Positions 7,813-15,750 of a stretch of DNA of 38,341 nucleotides are shown in pieces. The first letter of the stretch is position 1; each line of letters opens with the position of its first letter. Source of the stretch: a virus; the IMG/VR virus record IMGVR_UViG_3300037585_003992, positions 1 through 38,341 of that record; one strand, given 5' to 3'. The translations under genes were made by a program, and so were the position numbers. The notes under the pieces are model-generated. The model worked only from the letters and a program-made list of their open reading frames with translations. It was not told the DNA's origin and made no database searches.

Positions 7813-8138
7813 TACAGGGCCTGGAATCCTTTAGCGGCATTTCGCCAGTACCAGGCGTGACGTAGATGCTCGTCGAGTAGCCGTGATTCGACAGTCATGA
7901 ACTCGTCTGCGGCCGGTCGGTACCGCCGCTTATCGCCTGACCAGGATGCCCGCTCATCCATCGGGGTGTATGTGTGCATGGCCCGTGACGCTGCGATGAT
8001 GTCGTCGATAGTGGTCGTATCGACGTTGGGGGTCATGCCGAGGATGTTCATGGTGGTAGCGATCTCTACCTCAGCGAACGCCAGGTCTTCTACTGGGTCG
8101 TAGATGTAGCCGGCGGCGCTTGATTCACGCTTAGACAT
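7812..8138 (-). CDS. Unknown small protein
   Basis: 108 residues from the ATG at 8138; a longer start at 8177 would lie further inside the upstream gene (which ends at 8131). No family recognised. It is acidic in the middle (DPVEDLAFAEVEIA) and ends with a helix rich in Arg and Trp (LLDEHLRHAWYWRN). No signal or membrane segment. It overlaps the next gene by one base, implying co-translation in the minus-strand operon. Confidence 0.6.
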   Translation of the reverse strand: MSKRESSAAGYIYDPVEDLAFAEVEIATTMNILGMTPNVDTTTIDDIIAASRAMHTYTPMDERASWSGDKRRYRPAADEFMTVESRLLDEHLRHAWYWRNAAKGFQAL

Positions 8139-8445
8139 CTTCGTAGTCCCGGTTGAATGGGGTGTCCGATTCGACAATGGCGACGCCGGTACCCCGAATC
8201 CCCTCTTGGAAGTTCATACAGAAGTTCGCTGCTCGGTCGCTGACGAACTCGTGGATCATGAGTTCAGGGTTCCAGATGACGAGGTCCTGGTCGCGGGTTG
8301 CGTCGTCCCAGGGGCGTGGTCCGATCCGGTTCTTAGGGTCCGATTCCTCGACCGTGGCACCATCGGCCATAGCGAGAGTGAAAGTCTTAGGGTCAGCCTG
8401 CTGCCCCCCGGTGCCGTGATGCCCGTCAGTGACGCCGTGAGGCAT
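8131..8445 (-). CDS. Unknown small protein
   Basis: 104 residues, no recognised family. The N-terminus is Gly/His-rich (GVTDGHHGTGGQQ) and the remainder is mixed alpha/beta, with IWNPELMIHEFV as a likely core. It begins two bases after the stop of the upstream gene and overlaps the downstream start by eight bases. Its small size and position before the tail module would suit a head-tail joining protein, but those are normally co-directional with tail genes, so this is not favoured. Confidence 0.6.
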   Translation of the reverse strand: MPHGVTDGHHGTGGQQADPKTFTLAMADGATVEESDPKNRIGPRPWDDATRDQDLVIWNPELMIHEFVSDRAANFCMNFQEGIRGTGVAIVESDTPFNRDYEDV

Positions 8446-8447
8446 GA

Positions 8448-8660
8448 CTACGCCTTCAATGCAGTTAGGACAACTACCTGCTTCTTGAGACAGTCGTGGG
8501 CGTTGTACTCGTCGTGGTCAGCGGCGACTGGGATCACCCAGGAGCCACTGACCTCTGCGAGGTCCACCCCGAGCATGAGAGATAGCGAGTATGTGGAATA
8601 CTCCAGATACTCGATCGCCCGAGCCTTCGCTTCGGCGGTCTGCGCCGCGGAAAGAGCCAT
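8448..8660 (-). CDS. Unknown small protein with leaderless start
   Basis: 70 residues, largely helical (AAQTAEAKARAIEYLEYS), no recognised family. The ATG at 8660 lies exactly six bases from a TAGAGT hexamer on the same strand, so it may have its own leaderless transcript as well as being read from upstream. It lies 12 bases downstream of the end of the previous minus-strand gene. Confidence 0.6.
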   Translation of the reverse strand: MALSAAQTAEAKARAIEYLEYSTYSLSLMLGVDLAEVSGSWVIPVAADHDEYNAHDCLKKQVVVLTALKA

Positions 8661-8672
8661 GAACTGACTCTA
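8661..8672 (-). promoter_or_regulatory. Leaderless promoter -10 (minus strand)
   Basis: Minus-strand TAGAGT (8672-8667) then six bases, then ATG at 8660. Same geometry as at 9732 and 25228. No clear -35 seen. Confidence 0.45.
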
Positions 8673-9017
8673 CTATGCGGGCAGAGCGTCGTAAGCAGCA
8701 GTGGTTGTGTTGAGCCTGGCCTGCTGTGCCTCAATGTGGGTGAGGCCAGCCCGTTCCGAGTCGGCAGGCGCTGTGTACGGGTTCGCTAGATCGGCGGGGT
8801 CAATACCCTCGCTCCAGCAGAGGTCCCAGAGTTCTTCCTCCAGGCCTCCGATAGCCCGCAGCAGGATCGACCGCTTCGTGGCGTTAGTCATTGTGACGGT
8901 GAAGTCCATTGCTATGTCACTCCATTGGGTGAGGGTGGGTACCTGGCTCCAGCGTACCGAAGGGCCTGATGCGACGGTGTGAGGGGCCTCGTATAGGTCA
9001 CGAATACCCTCTCTCAC
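8673..9017 (-). CDS. Unknown protein, first gene of the minus-strand operon
   Basis: 114 residues from GTG 9017; a later ATG at 8906 would give 77 residues. The segment WSQVPTLTQWSDIAMDF reads as folded protein, supporting the longer form. The middle is a predicted helix with an acidic face (IGGLEEELWDLCW). No family recognised. Divergent from the major tail protein gene across a 66-base gap. Confidence 0.55.
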   Translation of the reverse strand: MREGIRDLYEAPHTVASGPSVRWSQVPTLTQWSDIAMDFTVTMTNATKRSILLRAIGGLEEELWDLCWSEGIDPADLANPYTAPADSERAGLTHIEAQQARLNTTTAAYDALPA

Positions 9018-9083
9018 CCGTTACACGGCGTGGGGGAGACTGGTAAAGACGAACCAGGCCTAGACCCGCTAAGGAGATTCCCA

Positions 9084-9656
9084 ATGCCTGTAGCAAGTAG
9101 TGTTATCACCTTCGATGTCAAGGACTGCAAGGTGTACGCCTTGGAGACCGACCCTGCGGCGGCCCCCTCCACGTATACGAGTCCTGGCATCGACGTACCC
9201 GGTATCCAGGAAGTATCTCTGGAGCCGAACTTCATCACCTCAGAGTTGAAGGGTGATGGCGGTGCCGTTCTTGCCAAGAAGGGCAAGATCGACCGTCTCA
9301 ACTTCTCCTGTACGTACAGTGAACTTTCGCTGAAAGTGTTGGAGGTCCTCCTGGGCCAGACCAACACTGGTGCCGGTTCTTCCGGTACCTTCACACAGAC
9401 CATGAAGGTCGACGACACTTCGCTGCCGTACTTCATGATCGCCGTCCTCATGGACGACCTCCAGCACTCGGCTGACGATGAGCCGGCCACGGTTGTTATG
9501 ACACTCCAGAAGTGCCAGTTGACCGGCGGTACGCTGCTGGGTGGTTCGACGGACTCGTTCAGCAACCCGACGTTCACTGCTGAGGCGATTATGCCTTACG
9601 GCACCCCGACCCAGATGGGCGACATCGAGATCGCCGAGACTGCGGCAACTCTCTAA
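9084..9656 (+). CDS. Major tail (tube) protein
   Basis: 190 residues from the ATG at 9084, chosen because AAGGAG stands about seven bases upstream (9071-9076) and the in-frame extension to 9030 runs through that site. The protein is beta-rich and Gly/Thr/Ser-rich, with the N-terminal strand VITFDVKDCKVYAL and a C-terminal ending typical of siphovirus tail tube subunits, which stack as rings around the tape measure. Function is mainly assigned from position: immediately before the tail chaperone and tape measure genes. It is followed by a strong hairpin, which fits a highly expressed structural gene. Confidence 0.72.
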   Translation: MPVASSVITFDVKDCKVYALETDPAAAPSTYTSPGIDVPGIQEVSLEPNFITSELKGDGGAVLAKKGKIDRLNFSCTYSELSLKVLEVLLGQTNTGAGSSGTFTQTMKVDDTSLPYFMIAVLMDDLQHSADDEPATVVMTLQKCQLTGGTLLGGSTDSFSNPTFTAEAIMPYGTPTQMGDIEIAETAATL

Positions 9657-9675
9657 ATAACACCTAGCGGGCAGC

Positions 9676-9707
9676 GAGGGACGGCGGCTGTGAGGTCGCC
9701 GTCCCTC
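9676..9707 (+). terminator. Strong hairpin after the major tail protein gene
   Basis: A perfect 11-bp stem (GAGGGACGGCG paired with CGCCGTCCCTC) with a 10-base loop. No T-tract follows, so it may be a factor-dependent or weak terminator, or protect the mRNA 3' end. It sits just before a new -10 element at 9720, separating the tail tube transcript from the next one. Confidence 0.6.
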
Positions 9708-9719
9708 CGCGCGTAGGTG

Positions 9720-9731
9720 TAGGCTCCCCGT
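9720..9731 (+). promoter_or_regulatory. Leaderless promoter -10 for the tail chaperone
   Basis: TAGGCT at 9720-9725 followed by six bases and ATG at 9732. The hexamer is identical to those at 28151 and 36964. Confidence 0.5.
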
Positions 9732-10289
9732 ATGGATTACACACCAGCGGTGCTCCGCAACAAGGGTGTCCCTGTTCGGATGGCTGCCCTTCGTAACGAA
9801 GACGGTGCGTGGGTGCAGATTTACGACTCTGCGGGGAACATCGAAACCGAAGAGTTCCATGTCCGTTTCACCCACAACACAATCGCCGACATTGAAGAAG
9901 TGTGGGACGGCCTCCCTGATTGGCAAGAGGCAATGGCCGCTAAGCCTGTGTCTACCCTGCGTCGCACATACGGGTTGATCTTGACGGAGCCGGTCGAAAA
10001 GGTCGGCATGAGGCTCCTTGAGGGCCAGTTGGGCTCCTACAACAACGCAATCGGGACGGCTTGGGCGTTGGCCAACGGCGTGGACCCTACCGTGGCGAGT
10101 CGGCTCCTGGCAGAGGCAGAAGTGGCGACAGACTCGCAGGTAAAGATGCTGAACGACGAACTGCTGGAGACTCTGGACGAGGTCGAGGAGGAGAAGAAGG
10201 CTACCCGTGGCAAGCAGCCCTCTCAGCCTGGTGCCAAGGGGCAAACCAAAGGTACGAAGACTTCTGGAACAAAAGCCCAGGGCAAGTAA
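9732..10289 (+). CDS. Tail assembly chaperone, short form (gpG-like)
   Basis: 185 residues. The acidic, helical body (IADIEEVWDGLPDWQ; EVEEEKKATRG) followed by a Lys/Gly/Thr-rich tail, and its place between tail tube and tape measure genes, match the lambda G / mycobacteriophage chaperone that binds the tape measure during tail assembly. A second frame overlapping its end encodes the T-like extension, reached by a -1 frameshift (see next entry). Start fixed by the -10 element six bases upstream. Family sequence identity is low throughout phages, so the call leans on gene order and the overlapping frame. Confidence 0.75.
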   Translation: MDYTPAVLRNKGVPVRMAALRNEDGAWVQIYDSAGNIETEEFHVRFTHNTIADIEEVWDGLPDWQEAMAAKPVSTLRRTYGLILTEPVEKVGMRLLEGQLGSYNNAIGTAWALANGVDPTVASRLLAEAEVATDSQVKMLNDELLETLDEVEEEKKATRGKQPSQPGAKGQTKGTKTSGTKAQGK

Positions 10290-10450
10290 TCGCTGCGGTT
10301 ACCATGGCCAAACCTGGGAAAGAGAAGGCTAAGTCTCTGGCTCAAGTCCAGGCGTTTGCCGCTGGTGCGGGTGGCTCTATCGTTGGCGAAAAGGTGGCGA
10401 AATCACGCCACGATTTCGCTAGTCAACGACCAGCAGACTCGGCTGGTTGA
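10241..10450 (+). CDS. Frameshift extension of the tail chaperone (gpGT-like)
   Basis: The -1 frame relative to the chaperone is open through 10450 and reads RYEDFWNKSPGQVIAAV and further, clearly protein-like, with no start of its own in a sensible place. The best slip site I see is AAG-GGG-CAA at 10236-10244: a Gly tRNA on GGG can re-pair one base back on the GGGG run 10238-10241. The fused product would be about 239 residues (170 + 69). The site is not a canonical XXXYYYZ heptamer, so the exact slip position is uncertain although the frame relation is clear. The fusion C-terminus is basic and ends 32 bases before the tape measure start. Confidence 0.65.
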   Translation, partial: ANQRYEDFWNKSPGQVIAAVTMAKPGKEKAKSLAQVQAFAAGAGGSIVGEKVAKSRHDFASQRPADSAG

Positions 10451-10482
10451 GCCTGCTCTCTCTATGCGGGAGAATGGTGTAA

Positions 10483-13400
10483 ATGGCCGGTATCCCGCTT
10501 CCACCCCTCGTACAGCGAATCGTCTTAGACCCTTCGGGTCTTATGGCGGGTTCAACCGCGGCCGCTGGCGCGACGGGCAAGGTTGCCAAAGCCTCGACGA
10601 AGGCCGCCCAGGCCGTCACGCACATGAGCACGAGTCTGAACACTTTGTCGTTCCGTGCTCAGACGACAGGCCGGTTGCTCTTTAGGAACATCGGCCTGCC
10701 CCTGCTCGCTATCGGTGGCTTTGCCCTCAAGACGTTCGTGTCCTTCGAGAAGTCGATGGTCAAGATTGAAGCGTTGGTGGGTATCTCCTCTGGTGCTGTG
10801 GCCCAGTTCACCGAAAGGGTAAAAGAGGTCTCCGAGGTCACCGGCCGTGGACCCCAGGAACTCGCAGACGCCATGTTCTTCGTGTCATCGGCTGGTTTGC
10901 GTGGCGCCACCGCTATGGAGGTCATGGAGGCCTCCGCCAAGGGTGCCGCTATCGGCCTGGGTGAAACCTCCGTTGTGGCCGACGCCGCTACCTCCGCCGT
11001 CAACGCATACGGCTCAGAGAACCTGTCCGGCGCCGCTGCCGTCGACATTCTCACCGCTGCCGTTAGGGAAGGCAAGGTCGAAGCGACCAGATTGACGCCT
11101 GCTATCGGCAAGGCGATTCCAGTGGCCTCGGCCATGGGTATCGAGTTCCATGAGGTGGCCGCTGCTATTGCCGCCATGACCCGTACTGGTACTGACGCCA
11201 GGACCTCGGCTATCCAGTTGCGTCAGATCATGCAGTCCATCCTCGACCCGTCGCGTCAAACAACCAAAGCGTTGAAGGAGATGGGTGTCGCTGAGGGTGA
11301 ACTTGCCGACATGGCCCGCAATAAAGGCCTTTTGGCGGTTTTGGTGAAACTGCGGGACCTCTCCAAAGACAACGCTGAGGCGTTCGCTGACGTGTTCCCC
11401 AACGTGCGTGCTCTCGCAGGCGCTATGGACATCACTGGTGAGAACCTCGACGAGAACACCCAGATTTTCGCTCAGTTGGCGAACTCTGTCGGCGACACCG
11501 ACGACGCTTTCCAGAAGATTCAGAAGACCGGTGCCCACAAGTTGGCCGTCGCGATGGCCAAGTTGAAAGTCGGATTCACGAACTTTGGTGAGTCCCTGGC
11601 CCCACTGGTTGGGGTAATGGCTGGCCTGCTGGAATCCATGGGCAAGTTCTTCAACTTCCTGTCTAAGCACGGGGTCCTGATCGGGATTATCGCTGGTATC
11701 GGGATGCTGACAACAGTGTCAGGCCTTTTGCTGATAATGGTCGGTCGCCTTACCCAGGCGTATGTCTTCCTCCAGGCATCACTTGTGAAATACTCGGCCT
11801 CAGCGGCCATGGCCACCAGGGCAACCCAAGGTTTGATGCTCGTTTCTGGTGCCGGCGTCTTCATGGCCGTCGCCGCCGTTGTTGGTGTGTTGACTACTAT
11901 GACCCTTGGCCTGGGGAGGAAATCGGAAACGTCTGCTAAGAAACTGGCGAACCTGAAAGAGGCGCTTGGTGACGTTAGAACGGCCGGCGAAGAGGTAATC
12001 AAGCCCATCGAGGGCATGACCGCTGCCCTTAGGGAACTCAACGACGTAACAGACGAGGGGAAACTCGCGTCCCGGTTCGAGGAAGCATTCGCGGAAGGCA
12101 TCGAAGACGCTTTCGACGAGGGCACCGGCGCGGGTGGTCTCCAGGCGGAAGAGGCGATCGCCAGGTTCTTCTTTGGGCGTGGCGACACCCCCGCTGTTCG
12201 TAAGGCCTTGCTCGCCATCATGGACGACATCAACAGGACCATTGGCGGTGGCTCGGATGTGTTCCTACGGCTGTTCGGCCCTACGACCTCGGATAGGGGC
12301 GAGGCCATAACCAACTTCTTGCTGGGCGACGAAACAGGGCTGAGGCAAGGCATCAAACTGAGGGCACAGTTGGCGGCAGACGCGATCGACCACGAGTTTG
12401 TGAAGGTTATTGACAAGAGTTTCGACCAACTGAGTAACAACCTGGCTCATAAGGAGGGCGCTGGGGGGCTCGGGACAGCCCTTTGGGAACTGTTCGCGGA
12501 GGGGGAAATCGACGAGACGGCGTTCTTGGATTGGCTTACCACCCAAGAGGGTGACATCACCGACATTATGAACGGGTACACGTTTGATGACTCAACAACG
12601 CTTGAGGACTGGGTCGAACGGGCTGTCGGGAACACGCAGAATCTTCTTGACGGCTTGAAACCGTTCGCAATCGAGATCGACTCGTTTATGCGGCAGCACC
12701 AGTTCCGAGATTTCGGCACCATGTGGAACGACTTCCTGGAGTCGGTCACTGCGGGCGAGACAGACCCAGGGAAAATAGCCCGTGAAATCGAGGTGTACAG
12801 CGCAGCGTTTATGAACCTCCTCGACGACATTTCGCTGTTTGAGGATGAGATCACTGACGCCAAGAACATGGACGAGTTCATGCAGAACATCGTCAGCGCC
12901 ATGGACATCGAAGAGGGCGAAGAGGGTCGGGATATGTTCTCGGGTCGGAAGATGATGGAAGCGTTCGCTACGGACTATGTGAACGCCCTCGTCTTGGTGG
13001 AGAACGAGATCGAGCAGTACGGCCTGACGGTGACGGAGGCTGAACGGCGCACCATGGTTATGGAGCGGGCCATGAACTCGATCGAAAACGAGATCGAAAG
13101 CATGGGCGGTGGTTTCTCCACTCTGGTGGAGAACGTCAAAGGCGTTTTCGAGGAGTTCGACGTTGCCTTCTCTAGCGCAGACGAAAACGCTAAGAGGCTC
13201 GCCAAGCGGTACGACAATCTCATTGGTCGCACTATGAGTGTGACCGAATCCCAGGACGACTTCAACTCCAGCCTGTTCGACATGATCGAGGCTCTCGAAG
13301 AGGGCGGGGGTTCGCTCGACGCCTACACCGCGGCGGGGCGAGACAACCGAAGCGCTATAAGGGAGCAGATCGACTCCGCTGTCGACTACGGGAAGGCGAT

Positions 13401-14892
13401 CTTCGAGGCCGGCGGTTCCGCTGAGGAAGCCGAAGCCGCTGTTCTGTCTGCCTTGGGGACGATTCACTCGAATGCTCTCAAGGCCAAGGTCAACCCTGCT
13501 GAACTGGACAAGTTCTACAGAGACATGGGGGTAACCCCAGAGCGCATCGAGATGATGTTCCTGGACGACAACGAAGAAATCGGGGCTGCCCTCCAGGAGA
13601 CGATGCGCCAGGTCGCACAGGGCGAAAGGGGCTTTATCGGCCCGTTGTTCTCCGGCTTGGGTCGAGAGGTCCCGGCTGGGATGATCCAAGGCATCAGGGT
13701 CGGCACCGTCGATGTCTTGGACGCTGTTGAGGCGATGATCCAGAGCATGGTCGACACGGCTATCTCCACCGCTGAAATCGGGTCACCCTCCAAACTGTTC
13801 AAGGTTGAGGTCGGTGAGCCGATCATCGACGGCATTTACGAAGGTATTTGGGAGGGTGTCCCGAGGATCACGAACGCTCTCCGCCTGCTCATTGACTCTT
13901 CGATCAGTACGGTTCGGAGCCGCATGGGGACGGTCACTGGTGCTCTTACGTCGATGCTGAACCTGGAACAGGCTGAGGCTGACCTGGATCGGATCAGAAC
14001 CAAGCACGGTGGGGAGGGTGTAGACACCGACTTCGAGAGGTGGACCGAACAGAGGCTAAAGGCGGACGTGGACGAGGCTAAACGTGCTTTGCGTCTCGGC
14101 CAGGGGAACATGTACGACCTCAAACTTGCTCTCCAGGAGGCGGAGTTCGCCCTTGAAGACTTCGACTCAGCGGCCCAAAACGAGTCGACGTTGGAGAAGG
14201 CCGAAATCAAGGTCGCTGACGCTGGTTTGAGGGTTGTGGAGGCTCAAGTCCAGTTGCAGATGCAGGGCGAGGCGGCGGCCACTGCTTTCAACGACATCGC
14301 TACCGCTGCTGGGTTGACAGAGGAATCTATCGACAGATTGTTGGGTCAGACAGGCGACGGTAACTCCATTCTGGAGAAGTTCGCGGACCCAGCGACCCTG
14401 GAGATCATCCGGCAGGTCGCTGCTGGTATCGGTGTGATTGTCGATTCGGACGAGGCCGAAGACGCGGAGCAGAAGAGGCGAGAAGAGTACTATGACCAGT
14501 TGTACGGTCCTGAGATTCTGGCTGGTGGGCACTTGGGGACATCATCCCGGTACGACGCCCAGTTGAGGGTCAACTTCGACCCTACTGCCCAAGCCGACTA
14601 TGTACGGACCGGCGGGATACCTGGTTTGCCTGGCTTGGGAGAGATGCCGTCTGGTGACTCCTACAGCGATGGGTCTGCTCAGAACATGGTTATCGCCAAC
14701 GTGCACGTGTACCCGACAGGGACTATAGGCATTGAACATTGGGAAGCGCTCACAACCGAGTCCATCTCAGCGGCGGTCAGGGTGGGGGCGGACGCAGGGC
14801 TCATCGGCTCCTGGACGAGCCAGTACGGCGGTTCAACGACCGATGGTCCTAAATACGGCCAGAACACCGCTGACGGCAACGTAGGAAGGTAA
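10483..14892 (+). CDS. Tape measure protein
   Basis: 1469 residues, the second longest gene here. It sets tail length and spans the tail lumen. The N-terminal 300 residues match the TP901-type tape measure core (SFEKSMVKIEALVG, EVTGRGPQELADAMFFV, GTDARTSAIQLRQI). Two hydrophobic stretches (about residues 395-425 and 448-475) would help membrane insertion on DNA entry. A long acidic helical region follows, then a conserved-looking segment ending AEIGSPSKLF, common in tape measures. Coiled-coil sequence lies at about 1165-1300. No lysozyme or peptidase domain is evident. At the usual 1.5 angstroms per residue the tail would be about 220 nm. GGGAG about ten bases upstream can serve as ribosome site. 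Confidence 0.95.
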   Translation: MAGIPLPPLVQRIVLDPSGLMAGSTAAAGATGKVAKASTKAAQAVTHMSTSLNTLSFRAQTTGRLLFRNIGLPLLAIGGFALKTFVSFEKSMVKIEALVGISSGAVAQFTERVKEVSEVTGRGPQELADAMFFVSSAGLRGATAMEVMEASAKGAAIGLGETSVVADAATSAVNAYGSENLSGAAAVDILTAAVREGKVEATRLTPAIGKAIPVASAMGIEFHEVAAAIAAMTRTGTDARTSAIQLRQIMQSILDPSRQTTKALKEMGVAEGELADMARNKGLLAVLVKLRDLSKDNAEAFADVFPNVRALAGAMDITGENLDENTQIFAQLANSVGDTDDAFQKIQKTGAHKLAVAMAKLKVGFTNFGESLAPLVGVMAGLLESMGKFFNFLSKHGVLIGIIAGIGMLTTVSGLLLIMVGRLTQAYVFLQASLVKYSASAAMATRATQGLMLVSGAGVFMAVAAVVGVLTTMTLGLGRKSETSAKKLANLKEALGDVRTAGEEVIKPIEGMTAALRELNDVTDEGKLASRFEEAFAEGIEDAFDEGTGAGGLQAEEAIARFFFGRGDTPAVRKALLAIMDDINRTIGGGSDVFLRLFGPTTSDRGEAITNFLLGDETGLRQGIKLRAQLAADAIDHEFVKVIDKSFDQLSNNLAHKEGAGGLGTALWELFAEGEIDETAFLDWLTTQEGDITDIMNGYTFDDSTTLEDWVERAVGNTQNLLDGLKPFAIEIDSFMRQHQFRDFGTMWNDFLESVTAGETDPGKIAREIEVYSAAFMNLLDDISLFEDEITDAKNMDEFMQNIVSAMDIEEGEEGRDMFSGRKMMEAFATDYVNALVLVENEIEQYGLTVTEAERRTMVMERAMNSIENEIESMGGGFSTLVENVKGVFEEFDVAFSSADENAKRLAKRYDNLIGRTMSVTESQDDFNSSLFDMIEALEEGGGSLDAYTAAGRDNRSAIREQIDSAVDYGKAIFEAGGSAEEAEAAVLSALGTIHSNALKAKVNPAELDKFYRDMGVTPERIEMMFLDDNEEIGAALQETMRQVAQGERGFIGPLFSGLGREVPAGMIQGIRVGTVDVLDAVEAMIQSMVDTAISTAEIGSPSKLFKVEVGEPIIDGIYEGIWEGVPRITNALRLLIDSSISTVRSRMGTVTGALTSMLNLEQAEADLDRIRTKHGGEGVDTDFERWTEQRLKADVDEAKRALRLGQGNMYDLKLALQEAEFALEDFDSAAQNESTLEKAEIKVADAGLRVVEAQVQLQMQGEAAATAFNDIATAAGLTEESIDRLLGQTGDGNSILEKFADPATLEIIRQVAAGIGVIVDSDEAEDAEQKRREEYYDQLYGPEILAGGHLGTSSRYDAQLRVNFDPTAQADYVRTGGIPGLPGLGEMPSGDSYSDGSAQNMVIANVHVYPTGTIGIEHWEALTTESISAAVRVGADAGLIGSWTSQYGGSTTDGPKYGQNTADGNVGR

Positions 14893-14895
14893 ACC

Positions 14896-15750
14896 ATGGC
14901 AGCAGTGGAGAGTTATTCAGTCCAATCGGCGGCCCTGGGGTCTACCACGCTGTCGCTTGACCAGCAGGGGTTCTGGATCATGGAGGTTACGCAGTCAACG
15001 TCCCAGCAGAGGGGAGAGAACCTGATTCCGGCGATGGATCACGGTCTTCGGTGGCGTGAGAAGCGCATGGGTGGCCGACAGGAAACATGGAGCCTGTGTA
15101 TTTCCGGCGAATACTCCTCGGCTGGGGCCCCGCTCACGGACGTTGGCGCCAGGGAAGCGCAGTTCAACGCCCACTGGGACACCGTGATGAACGCGCTCAC
15201 GACGATCAAGAAGAAGGCCGGTTTTGACGCTCCGTTGAAGGTCATAAGGACGATGAAAAAGACGCCAGGTAGCCCGGCGAACGAATACAGGATGAACTAC
15301 GGCGAGGTCAACGGGCCGATCTCCGCTGGGGACCACGGCACGTGGAATCACACGAACCTCCAGATACCGATTCTGTATGTTGATCCTCGTTGGTATGAGT
15401 GCACCTCGGCTGGGGTCAAAATCGCCGCAACGCCGATTACCGGTAACGCCACTCCTGGCGGGTCGGCTCTAATGACCGACATGACAATCACCCTTACCAC
15501 CACCGGTGCCGGCAGGTACATCGAGAACGAGACAACGGGTAGCAGACTGGAGTTCTCGGGCACCAACAGCGGGAACATCGTGTTCAACACGAAGGACTAC
15601 ACGGTCACAGACAATGGGACTAACGCCATCGGGTCTCTGACCCGTTCAGGGTCGTCAACGACCGACTGGTTCCAGTTGCTCCCAGGTGTCTCTAACACCA
15701 TCACTTCCAACTCGGCGTTCTCGATTGCGTATACCAGGGCGTATGTCTGA
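14896..15750 (+). CDS. Distal tail (Dit-like) minor tail protein
   Basis: 284 residues beginning three bases after the tape measure stop. The N-terminal half is mixed alpha/beta (RWREKRMGGRQETWSL; NAHWDTVMNALTTIKK) and the C-terminal half is a Gly/Thr-rich beta domain (GGSALMTDMTITLTTTG). Gene order (tape measure, this, long tail protein) fits the distal tail protein forming the ring that joins tube to tip. No motif is decisive. Its stop overlaps the next start by one base (TGATG). Confidence 0.65.
   Translation: MAAVESYSVQSAALGSTTLSLDQQGFWIMEVTQSTSQQRGENLIPAMDHGLRWREKRMGGRQETWSLCISGEYSSAGAPLTDVGAREAQFNAHWDTVMNALTTIKKKAGFDAPLKVIRTMKKTPGSPANEYRMNYGEVNGPISAGDHGTWNHTNLQIPILYVDPRWYECTSAGVKIAATPITGNATPGGSALMTDMTITLTTTGAGRYIENETTGSRLEFSGTNSGNIVFNTKDYTVTDNGTNAIGSLTRSGSSTTDWFQLLPGVSNTITSNSAFSIAYTRAYV

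Noticed and set aside
8206-8667. 153-residue plus-strand frame
   Set aside because: Opposite to the minus-strand operon with its ATG/stop overlaps and -10 element; no domain seen.
9030-9083. N-terminal extension of the major tail protein
   Set aside because: The AAGGAG ribosome site lies inside it, seven bases before the ATG at 9084, and the extension reads as Asp/Gly/Arg-rich non-conserved sequence.
9240-10244. 334-residue minus-strand frame
   Set aside because: Runs across the major tail protein, the hairpin and the chaperone in antisense; Arg/Leu-rich shadow.
12592-13689. 365-residue minus-strand frame
   Set aside because: Lies wholly antisense to the tape measure gene; its translation has no recognisable domain and reflects codon bias of a GC-rich gene.
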